Assembly (NCBI RefSeq): GCF_904846715.1
Contig: NZ_CAJHBU010000013.1
Coordinates: 22,048 to 86,047 of the forward strand
Direction of reading: 5' to 3'
Source of the DNA: Psychrobacter vallis
Lineage (GTDB): Bacteria; Pseudomonadota; Gammaproteobacteria; Pseudomonadales; Moraxellaceae
Length of the DNA stretch: 64,000 bases
The translations under genes and the position numbers were made by a program. Under the pieces are notes generated by a model. The model ran no database searches and was not told the DNA's origin. It saw only the letters and a list, made by a program, of their open reading frames with translations. Shown one piece after another: positions 58,051 to 64,000 of this stretch; within the stretch, counting starts at the first letter, position 1, and each line of letters starts with the position of its first letter.

Positions 58051-58710
58051 TTAACGTTTCTGAAATATCAATAGCTGATTATTGGCAGGCATTACATATG
58101 TATTAGTGAGTTGTAGATGATGTGCGTTTGCCAAACTGACAATGTCTTCTTTATCGCGGATGCCGCTGTCAGTATTGCCTTGTCTTAACATCGCATCAAA
58201 TCGCTGGTTCCCCTCACTGGTATATTTGCCATGCTCATTAAATGGGCCATAGACAATTAGCTTGCCGTCTACAGGTAGCGCATCACTAGCCAATGTAAAT
58301 AACCGTTCGACCAAAACCCAACTGATGATATGTAAAGTATTAGCCGTAAATAACGCATCATAAGGCTTGTCTAAATGATTGCTATCTAAATGACTGCTAA
58401 CAGGTACTACGTCATGATCCAAGTCAAACGCTAGCGGCAAAAATAGATTGGGCGCAGGATGAGCATTATGCCAAGCATTTATATGAGGATGATTGCTGAT
58501 AACATCGCTGGTCTGCCACTTTATCTCAGGTAAACGCGGTGCAAAGTAAATACTATGCTGTCCAGTTCCAGAGCCAATCTCTAGTACATGCGTAAAGCCT
58601 TGCAGCTCGCTTTGTAATACTTCTAAGATGGGCTGCTTGTTGTTCTCACACGCTTGCGAAAATGGCAATGCAGCAATATCAATTTTACTATTTAGATTAT
58701 CGTTCTGCAT
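58051..58710 (-). CDS. DUF938 SAM-dependent methyltransferase-like protein
   Basis: A 219-residue protein of the DUF938 family. It has the class I SAM motif VLEIGSGTGQHSIYFA at about residue 43-58, then W(Q)TSDV and the family's TANTLHIISW and YGPFNEHG. The N-terminal PFSQACENNKQPILEVL is also typical. The biochemical function of the family is not established. GGAG is upstream of the ATG. It is the last of a minus-strand run with the two genes at 58811 and 59277. Confidence 0.9.
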   Translation of the reverse strand: MQNDNLNSKIDIAALPFSQACENNKQPILEVLQSELQGFTHVLEIGSGTGQHSIYFAPRLPEIKWQTSDVISNHPHINAWHNAHPAPNLFLPLAFDLDHDVVPVSSHLDSNHLDKPYDALFTANTLHIISWVLVERLFTLASDALPVDGKLIVYGPFNEHGKYTSEGNQRFDAMLRQGNTDSGIRDKEDIVSLANAHHLQLTNTYVMPANNQLLIFQKR

Positions 58711-58810
58711 TATTATTCTCCAAACCGTCTATTATGCTCTTGGCATCGATTGCAAAATATTGATGGGCATTATCAAACATTGCCCTAGTGATTGCCCAAA
58801 CAACTCACTA

Positions 58811-59272
58811 CTAGTAAATACCTGCCTCTACGCCAGCGGCTAATGTCATGGCAAGTTCCTCTACTTGCTCGGTAAAGCTATCTTGCCACTCGCCTTGTAG
58901 GATCAGCGCCTCTTGAATCCATGACCAACGTAGCCCCGTCGTAATTGTCTTCATCGCAAGCTTGGTACCCGTACCATCATTTCCTGCACGTATGTATAGT
59001 GCAAATGGCAACCCTTGCTTCTGCTCTAACACAGGATAATAACAACGATCAAAGAAGTCTTTGGTCAGCCCTGCCATATAGGCTAGGTTTTCAGTGGTAC
59101 CTAAAAGTAATGCATCAGCTGCCAATACGTCTTCTGGCTGCGTGTCTTGCGGTGATTTGAGAATAACATTGATATCGATATCAGGATGATTGGCACCGTT
59201 GTAAGCCGCTTGCGCCAACTTTTCAGTGTTGGGCGATGGCACATGCGCGACGATTAGTAAGGTCTTTGCCAT
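58811..59272 (-). CDS. Flavodoxin-fold NAD(P)H-dependent oxidoreductase
   Basis: A 153-residue flavodoxin-like protein related to NADPH-dependent FMN reductases. The phosphate loop region IVAHVPSPNTEKLAQAA (residues about 6-22), the LGTTENLAYMAGLTKDFFDRCY segment (FMN and dimer contacts) and ALYIRAGNDGTGT are characteristic. I chose the ATG at 59272 four bases after the OsmC gene stop; the frame extends five codons upstream into it. The pair with OsmC fits a role in redox stress, but the electron acceptor is unknown. Confidence 0.85.
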   Translation of the reverse strand: MAKTLLIVAHVPSPNTEKLAQAAYNGANHPDIDINVILKSPQDTQPEDVLAADALLLGTTENLAYMAGLTKDFFDRCYYPVLEQKQGLPFALYIRAGNDGTGTKLAMKTITTGLRWSWIQEALILQGEWQDSFTEQVEELAMTLAAGVEAGIY

Positions 59273-59276
59273 AGCG

Positions 59277-59690
59277 TTAGAGGTCACGAGCGGTTCGGAA
59301 CGTTACGTTCTGTGTGATATCAGGATGAATGCTTTTAGCTACTGGGCAAGTCAATGCGGTGTTATAAAATATGGTTTGCGTTCTATCATCAAGCTCACTG
59401 TTAAACGTCACGATAACATGGATTTCACTCACACGTCTTGGATCAGCGGCCATGACTTTGGTCACTTCAGCCGTGGTGCCTGCAAGGTCAATCTTCATGT
59501 CACGGGCTTTGATACCGATGATTGTCAGCATACAACTGGCCAAACTGGTCGCTAGCAAATCAGTTGGTGAAAACGCCTCGCCCTTACCCTGATTGTCCGT
59601 TGGCGCATCGGTGATGATTTCATTGTTTGATTGCAAGTGGATGGCGGTGGTGCGCAAATCGCCTTGGTAGGTTACTTTTGAAGTGGTCAT
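59277..59690 (-). CDS. OsmC/Ohr-family peroxiredoxin-like protein
   Basis: A 137-residue OsmC-family protein that reduces organic hydroperoxides with two cysteines. The redox cysteines are in LATSLASCMLT (C53) and ALTCPVAKSIHPD (about C119). The family subtype is nearer to OsmC/YhfA-like proteins than to Ohr. It shares the minus strand with the flavodoxin-fold gene, separated by four bases, so the two are translated from one mRNA. AGAG precedes the ATG by six bases. Confidence 0.93.
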   Translation of the reverse strand: MTTSKVTYQGDLRTTAIHLQSNNEIITDAPTDNQGKGEAFSPTDLLATSLASCMLTIIGIKARDMKIDLAGTTAEVTKVMAADPRRVSEIHVIVTFNSELDDRTQTIFYNTALTCPVAKSIHPDITQNVTFRTARDL

Positions 59691-59845
59691 ATTGTTCTCT
59701 TTGGTATTTAGAACGTAAGTTCTTAGACTTAGAAACCCTTAGAAAAAGAATTTCTGTACTTAGTCAAACGGCGTAAACTAATTGATTAAATTGGCATTGA
59801 GAAAGTCAAGCTAGCTGTTGTTTATTTTTAAAGGTATGTTAGCTG

Positions 59846-61516
59846 CTATTTAGGTATGCCTTTTCTTCTAGGATTCAAAAACCAAGTTGAGATTAAATCA
59901 ATAAATTGCCAAACATCGTCATCTTTAGGCTTTAAATAGTTTTTTGAATTAGGATCTTCACCCATTTTCTCAAAAATTTCGACAAGCCAATTAGGACCAT
60001 GTCCTGAAGCAGACAACTCTGTTAACCATGACTCTAGTTCCCCATTAGGTACAACAAATAAACCATAATCTGCTAGTTTATCAAAGAAGTTTTGCAGTGC
60101 TTCTGCATCTTCTCCAGAAAAAATTTGAATTCCTCCGTCCAGTTTCATATTCTTTCCTGAATCTTCAAATTTTTTCTTTAAGGTTTGTCTTAAAGTAGCC
60201 AAAGATGGTCTTTCTAACTCAGGTATAGAGCCACTATCAAGAAACCCTGTCCATACACTACCACCATCTTTAACAACATCTATATCAACTATTCCTGCAA
60301 CAGGAATACCCAGTTCACGCAAAGGTTTTATTATAGTTTTAACCGTTTGCTTATTTTGGGCATGAATGAATAGACAATTAGGTATTCCTCTCTGACCATC
60401 ACTTTTTAAAAGGCGATCATTAATTTCTTGATAAAATGCTCGGTCAGCATCTGATTCTGTGACTACAACAAATTCATAAAAAAGTCCACTTAAAACGCCA
60501 GTTGAGCGTAACAGAGGATTTCTCATAAGTTTCAAAATATCTTCGTTAGGAAGAATCCTAGCTGTGGCAACATCATTTCTATAGGTTAACCTTACAATGT
60601 TTACGGGAGCACCCGACTGTATACACCCCATAACAAAATTAGGGCTATGAGTTGCTACAAATAACCTTTTATCAGTCCCTGACATGATTTGGGATACTTC
60701 TTTTCCAAGTTTAAAAGAGAGTGAGGGGTGTAGAAAAGCTTCAGGTTCATCCATCAATAGTACTGAGGGATCACCAGCAATCATTTCAGTTACCATTCCA
60801 GTAAAAGCTTTTACACCATCACTTGCTAAAGATATGGGTAGAGCTTTAGCATGAAAATCAACGGCCTCCTGATGGATTCCTCTCTCTTCCATAGTATCTT
60901 TGGGAGAAACCTTTGATAGACGAAGATTCAGTTGCCCTAGGTTTGTAGGATCTATAACTAAATATTGTCCAAAAGCTTCATAAATTATTCGACTAACTTC
61001 CTTTCTTTTATCATCATCCCTAAATAGAACTTGAAAACTCGAGTGAGGTGGTTGTTGAAGATTTCCAGCATCTTGTTGGTTAACTAGATTGATTCTATTA
61101 CTGCCATTAAGGATTAGAGTATTGTAAGAAAGAAACCATTGACAAGTATTAGTGGGTTGTAAATTAGGAGTAAGTAAAGCTTCCCTAAATTGAGCTTCAG
61201 GAACTTGATGTCTGATATGCCCTTTTCCAACAAAAATATAACCGGGATGAATAGCTTCACTAGGATTAGGTTCAAGAATTAGTGATTCAATCTTCGATTC
61301 AAGTAGAGTTTCATCAATTCCCTCTAACTCGATATTCTCAATAATTACATCGCTAGCAAACTTATTCCCACTCATACAGAATTGTTGAATTTCCGATAGT
61401 ATTTTACTTTTGCCTGAATTATTTGGGCCAACAAAAACTGTTATAGGCATAGCTTTTATTATTTGAGGTTCTAAATTTTCTGCACGCCCAAATTTCAACT
61501 TTATATCTTTTAACAT
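59846..61516 (-). CDS. OLD-like ATPase with C-terminal TOPRIM domain
   Basis: A 556-residue P-loop ATPase of the OLD (overcoming lysogenization defect) type. Walker A is FVGPNNSGKSKIL (about residues 29-41), Walker B VLLMDEPEAFLHP, and a downstream FVATHSPNFV follows as in ABC/SMC-like ATPases. The C-terminal half has TOPRIM features: VVTESDADRAFYQEI with the acidic glutamate and VAGIVDIDVV with DxD, then the typical GLFVVPNGELESWL. Known OLD proteins are nucleases, some acting in phage defence. No UvrD-type partner gene is next to it, so it would be a stand-alone (class 1) form. Its A/T-rich composition, its own promoter and the adjacent rRNA remnant suggest acquisition by transfer. A ribosome binding site GGAG is six bases upstream. 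Confidence 0.87.
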   Translation of the reverse strand: MLKDIKLKFGRAENLEPQIIKAMPITVFVGPNNSGKSKILSEIQQFCMSGNKFASDVIIENIELEGIDETLLESKIESLILEPNPSEAIHPGYIFVGKGHIRHQVPEAQFREALLTPNLQPTNTCQWFLSYNTLILNGSNRINLVNQQDAGNLQQPPHSSFQVLFRDDDKRKEVSRIIYEAFGQYLVIDPTNLGQLNLRLSKVSPKDTMEERGIHQEAVDFHAKALPISLASDGVKAFTGMVTEMIAGDPSVLLMDEPEAFLHPSLSFKLGKEVSQIMSGTDKRLFVATHSPNFVMGCIQSGAPVNIVRLTYRNDVATARILPNEDILKLMRNPLLRSTGVLSGLFYEFVVVTESDADRAFYQEINDRLLKSDGQRGIPNCLFIHAQNKQTVKTIIKPLRELGIPVAGIVDIDVVKDGGSVWTGFLDSGSIPELERPSLATLRQTLKKKFEDSGKNMKLDGGIQIFSGEDAEALQNFFDKLADYGLFVVPNGELESWLTELSASGHGPNWLVEIFEKMGEDPNSKNYLKPKDDDVWQFIDLISTWFLNPRRKGIPK

Positions 61517-61543
61517 TTATCACTCCATTATTGGTCTAGTTCT

Positions 61544-61572
61544 AATATAGTATTGTGCTACAAATATAGCAA
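61544..61572 (-). promoter_or_regulatory. Promoter of the OLD-like gene
   Basis: On the minus strand TTGCTA (61567-61572) and TATATT (61544-61549) are separated by 17 bases, upstream of the ATG at 61516. It lies downstream of the rRNA-type terminator, so the gene has independent transcription. Confidence 0.65.
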
Positions 61573-61603
61573 TTAAAGCTATTAATAAAACCCCAACCAA
61601 AAG

Positions 61604-61637
61604 AAAAGCCCCTTAACAATTAAGTTAAGGGGCTTTA
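61604..61637 (-). terminator. rRNA-operon-type terminator
   Basis: On the minus strand, arms AAAGCCCCTTAACTT and AAGTTAAGGGGCTTT enclose a short loop and are followed by T-rich sequence. It lies about 13 bases after the 3' end of the 5S-like sequence, as expected for an rRNA operon end. Confidence 0.85.
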
Positions 61638-61649
61638 TCTAAAATAGAG

Positions 61650-61735
61650 AGCTGATGACGACCTACTCTCACATGGGCGAACCACACTACCATTAGCGCA
61701 ACGATGCCTCACTGCTAAGTTCAAGGAGAGACTAG
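61650..61735 (-). pseudogene. Truncated 5S rRNA (3' part only)
   Basis: The minus strand reads the 5S rRNA 3' two-thirds: GAACTTAGCAGTGAGGCATC, then ATGGTAGTGTGG, CCCATGTGAGAGTAGGTC and the 3' end TCATCAGCTC. Bacterial 5S genes have GAACTCAG..AGTGA, ATGGTAGTGTGG and CCCATGTGAGAGTAGGTC at the same places. The 5' third, including the strand that pairs with the 3' end in helix I, is not recognisable. It has no adjoining 23S or 16S. So it is a leftover of an rRNA operon end and not a functional gene. Confidence 0.8.
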
Positions 61736-61767
61736 GTCTAGTAAAATTCTAAGTATAAAATGAGTTA

Positions 61768-61917
61768 TTAATTTTTACATCCATTTTTGCCACAGGTAAT
61801 TTTTTGCGAACTATTAACCCAATGGTCGGGATGTAGCTTAGTATCAAAGCCACAACCAGTATGCCCGCCTTTGGTTCCACTATGAATTTCACTAGTAGGT
61901 GTATGTTTAACAGCCAT
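61768..61917 (-). CDS. 49-residue cysteine-containing small protein
   Basis: A short frame not longer than 49 residues but well supported: ATG at 61917 with a near-perfect AAGGAG seven bases upstream. The product begins MAVKHTPTSEIHSG and has three cysteines and four or more histidines, in HTGCGFD, KLHPDHW and TCGKNGCKN, which suggests a metal-binding knuckle. No signal peptide or helix is visible. I do not recognise a family. It precedes the 5S remnant on the same strand. An inverted repeat, AGTAACC...GGTTACT (61940-61968), lies just upstream and a -10-like TATACT at 61976-61981 precedes it. Confidence 0.7.
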   Translation of the reverse strand: MAVKHTPTSEIHSGTKGGHTGCGFDTKLHPDHWVNSSQKITCGKNGCKN

Positions 61918-61939
61918 TACACTTCTCCTTTAAAAGTGG

Positions 61940-61968
61940 AGTAACCGAAATGGTTATGTCTGGTTACT
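61940..61968 (-). promoter_or_regulatory. Inverted repeat upstream of the small protein
   Basis: AGTAACC and GGTTACT are perfect seven-base arms with a 15-base gap, between a TATACT -10-like box and the ribosome binding site. It could be an operator or a leader hairpin. Confidence 0.4.
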
Positions 61969-62098
61969 GAACTTAAGTATATCCTACACTACTCTATAAA
62001 ATATACTCAAATAAAGATTATTAAGGCTATAACTACTAAATTTCAGACAAAGAAAAGTGCTATTTATTTTATCAGTACTCTCAAACCCTTTACTTCAC

Positions 62099-62851
62099 TT
62101 ACAACCCACCTGTGAGATCTAAAAAGTTTCCAGTCGAAAAAGAAGATTTATCTGAAGCTAACCAATAGATTGCTTCAGCAACTTCCTCAGGCTGCCCGCC
62201 TCTTTGTAGTGGAATCACCGTCTGTAATCGCTCTACTCTTTCTGGCTCTCCGCCATCGGCATGCATATCAGTATGAATCAGCCCTGGACGGACACAATTA
62301 ACCCGAATACCTTCAGCGGCAACTTCTAATGATAAGCCTTTCGTTAAAGTATCAATAGCGCCTTTTGATGCCGCATAATCGATATATTCATTCGGTGAGC
62401 CTGAGCGCGATGCTCCAGAAGAGACATTCACAATCACCCCTCCTAAGCCGCTGTGCCGAGTAGACATGCGTTTCACCGCTTCTCTACAACACAAAAAATA
62501 GCTGGTGACATTGTTTGTAAGTATGGCATTTATTCTGTCGGCAGTCATATCTTCTAAACGGGATTGTTTTTTCAAAATACCAGCGTTGTTTACGAGCACG
62601 GATAGTCTACCCAGCTCTTTATCGACGGTGGAGAACATGCGAATGACGTCTTCTTCAGAAGAGACATCTGCCTGAATTGTAATGCACCTCCCACCATCAG
62701 CAGTAATCATCTCAGCCACTTTGTTGGCTGCTTCTGCATTAGATTTATAATTGATAGCCACCGCGTAACCTTGCTTGGCAAACAGCCTCGCTGTGGCAGC
62801 ACCAATGCCCCGACCACCACCTGTGATAAGTACCACTTTTTGAGTGCTCAT
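62099..62851 (-). CDS. SDR family NAD(P)-dependent oxidoreductase
   Basis: A 250-residue classical short-chain dehydrogenase. The cofactor loop ITGGGRGIGAATA, the NNAG motif (VLVNNAGIL), catalytic serine in VNVSSGASRSG, Tyr-Lys in YIDYAASKGA, and the end SFSTGNFLDLTGGL are visible. The best match by eye is to FabG-like or glucose-dehydrogenase-like enzymes; the substrate is unknown. The ATG at 62851 has AAGGA seven bases upstream; a longer open frame to 62917 is rejected. It is about 90 bases downstream of the VOC gene on the same strand. Confidence 0.93.
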   Translation of the reverse strand: MSTQKVVLITGGGRGIGAATARLFAKQGYAVAINYKSNAEAANKVAEMITADGGRCITIQADVSSEEDVIRMFSTVDKELGRLSVLVNNAGILKKQSRLEDMTADRINAILTNNVTSYFLCCREAVKRMSTRHSGLGGVIVNVSSGASRSGSPNEYIDYAASKGAIDTLTKGLSLEVAAEGIRVNCVRPGLIHTDMHADGGEPERVERLQTVIPLQRGGQPEEVAEAIYWLASDKSSFSTGNFLDLTGGL

Positions 62852-62943
62852 AAATCTATCCTTTACATACAGATCTAAAATAACGCCTATAATTACCGCT
62901 GGTTCGAAGCCCTGCACAAAATCTATCTTCGCAAAACTTATTA

Positions 62944-63288
62944 TTAACTATCAAACTCAGTAATATGCAGCAATTCACCCGCTGGACCCCACAAATAAAA
63001 AACCTTGCCCCACGCCTCTTGCTGAATCGGTGTAATTCTAGTCTTATGCTTGGAACTTGAGCACATATCGAACACTTCTTCGATATCTGACACGCAGATT
63101 TGCAGCATAAAATTATCTGCCAATTCTTGATTATAAAACCGTTGCAGATATAAAAAACATTCTCCATTTTGAAATAGTGTTAAATCATCTGTTACGAACT
63201 TAGGTTTAAAACCAATTTCCGAATAAAACGACTTTGAGATTTCATAATCCTTACTAGGGACAAACACTTTTATATTAGTTACATTCAT
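62944..63288 (-). CDS. VOC (glyoxalase/bleomycin resistance) family protein
   Basis: A 114-residue single-domain VOC-fold protein. It has the N-terminal strand NVTNIKVFVPSKDYEISKSFY, then GFKPKF and DLTLFQNGECFLYLQ, and C-terminal WGPAGELLHITEF with the paired metal glutamate. One copy forms half of a VOC dimer. It could be an isomerase, a dioxygenase or an antibiotic-binding protein; nothing in the context decides. Start ATG at 63288, with GGAA upstream, is preferred over a TTG at 63300. Confidence 0.88.
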   Translation of the reverse strand: MNVTNIKVFVPSKDYEISKSFYSEIGFKPKFVTDDLTLFQNGECFLYLQRFYNQELADNFMLQICVSDIEEVFDMCSSSKHKTRITPIQQEAWGKVFYLWGPAGELLHITEFDS

Positions 63289-63394
63289 GATGAGTTCCAA
63301 AGGCAGCTAAAACCATATGACACGTCTAATTAATTATTGGCTAGCACATAAAGCAGAACCAAGGTAATTGTCACGCATTCATTTTTTAAACACT

Positions 63395-63916
63395 TTATGA
63401 TGTGTATAGCCTGTTTATATCAGCCTTGGCCATTTTAGGACTTTTCAACCTTACAAACTCTATATGATGATACTTAGGATCGTTAAAGATTTCTGTGTAA
63501 CGAATACGGTTGCGCTTATAGGTCTTCAATGTCCAGACGATAATGGAATCACGGCTAAAGAATGACTTAGCGAATGTCTCAACATTACCAGTATTATCCC
63601 AAAGCTCAGTTTTAGTGACTGAACGAATAAATGTGCGTTTTACCGCTTGATAAACAGTACGAGAGAACGAATAATCTATCCATATAACCTGATCAATATT
63701 GGCCCATTTTATCTCAGCTGTTCTATGATAATTACCATCAAGAACCCAAGTATCCTGAGACAAAAAGCTTTTAAGCTTAGTGAAGAATTCTTCATCGCTG
63801 GACTCTTGCCAATCAGGCTTCCAAAACATTGCGTCCATTTCAAGATATGGGTGTCTCAATTTTGTCGCTAGCATACGGCTAAAGGTAGATTTACCACTTC
63901 CGCTAGTTCCTATCAC
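63395..63916 (-). CDS. P-loop kinase-like protein (FlaR/topology-modulation type), start uncertain
   Basis: A 173-residue P-loop protein related to adenylate kinase-like and DNA topology modulation (FlaR) proteins. Walker A GTSGSGKSTFSRML lies at the very N terminus, followed by HPYLEMDAMFWKPDW and VLDGNYHRT. The usual N-terminal strand before the loop is encoded upstream as KINV, but no ATG is in frame there: the only start is a GTG within that strand at 63916, without a ribosome binding site, and a stop lies 13 codons earlier. The gene may have lost its start and may be translated poorly or be decaying. Confidence 0.75.
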   Translation of the reverse strand: MIGTSGSGKSTFSRMLATKLRHPYLEMDAMFWKPDWQESSDEEFFTKLKSFLSQDTWVLDGNYHRTAEIKWANIDQVIWIDYSFSRTVYQAVKRTFIRSVTKTELWDNTGNVETFAKSFFSRDSIIVWTLKTYKRNRIRYTEIFNDPKYHHIEFVRLKSPKMAKADINRLYTS

Positions 63917-64000
63917 ATTGATTTTGGGGCTGTAGTAGATAAGGATTAAATATCACACCATTTCCTCAGAGTTTTAAGCTGATTAGATGGTGACCCGTAG
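63917..64000. other. End of window, no gene seen
   Basis: The last 84 bases hold no open reading frame or structure I can support. Confidence 0.4.

Noticed and set aside
59846..61516. Gabija-type defence pair
   Set aside because: The OLD-like protein resembles GajA in overall type, but no UvrD-like helicase gene is next to it; rep at 36142 is a chromosomal housekeeping helicase far away.
61650..61765. Intact 5S rRNA gene
   Set aside because: The 5' third, needed for helix I and helix II, cannot be recognised upstream of 61735.

Overview
The window looks like a chromosomal segment of a Psychrobacter-type gammaproteobacterium (Moraxellaceae). This rests on moderate GC content by eye, a fused nuoCD inside a complete nuoA-N operon, the Pseudomonadales gene orders dut / phosphohexomutase / argB, phoH-ybeY and leuS-lptE-holA, and Acinetobacter/Psychrobacter-like protein sequences. 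Genus assignment is inference from protein resemblance; no database was searched.

Layout. 1-9.5 kb: an unidentified gene cut by the window edge, an ArgO/LysE exporter, MarC, then an NAD de novo module (nadC, a NadQ-type regulator, nadA-nadB), the lysine exporter lysO and an OmpA-like lipoprotein. nadA and nadC each carry a matching palindromic operator, and the nadA copy sits between -35 and -10. 9.5-18.8 kb: two ubiquinone hydroxylases, phoH, ybeY, an MscS channel, a TonB-like protein, an unrecognised 267-aa protein and ferredoxin-NADP reductase. 19-35.3 kb: nuoA-B-CD-E-F-G-H-I-J-K-L-M-N (respiratory complex I) on the minus strand, ended by a strong hairpin. 36-52.9 kb: rep helicase, mgtE, dut, a phosphohexomutase with an unusual active-site loop, argB, small proteins, leuS-lptE-holA and a MacAB-type exporter. 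53-54.4 kb: two identical tRNA-Lys genes in a 237-bp duplication and an MBL hydrolase. 54.6-59.7 kb: a KatE-type catalase, a dienelactone hydrolase family protein, a DUF938 methyltransferase, a flavodoxin-fold reductase and an OsmC protein. 59.8-64 kb: an AT-richer accessory stretch with an OLD-like ATPase/TOPRIM protein, the 3' end of a 5S rRNA plus its terminator, a 49-aa cysteine-containing protein, an SDR, a VOC protein and a P-loop kinase-like protein.

Two families of non-coding repeats are dispersed in the window. One is a 174-bp MITE-like element with 15-bp terminal inverted repeats; one copy supplies the nadB stop codon. The other is a 146-bp element forming a long hairpin whose outer arms differ between copies but stay complementary, around a conserved core. 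The strongest candidates for a second look are the NadQ operators, these two repeat families, the OLD-like gene beside an rRNA operon remnant with its new small neighbour, and the divergent phosphohexomutase.
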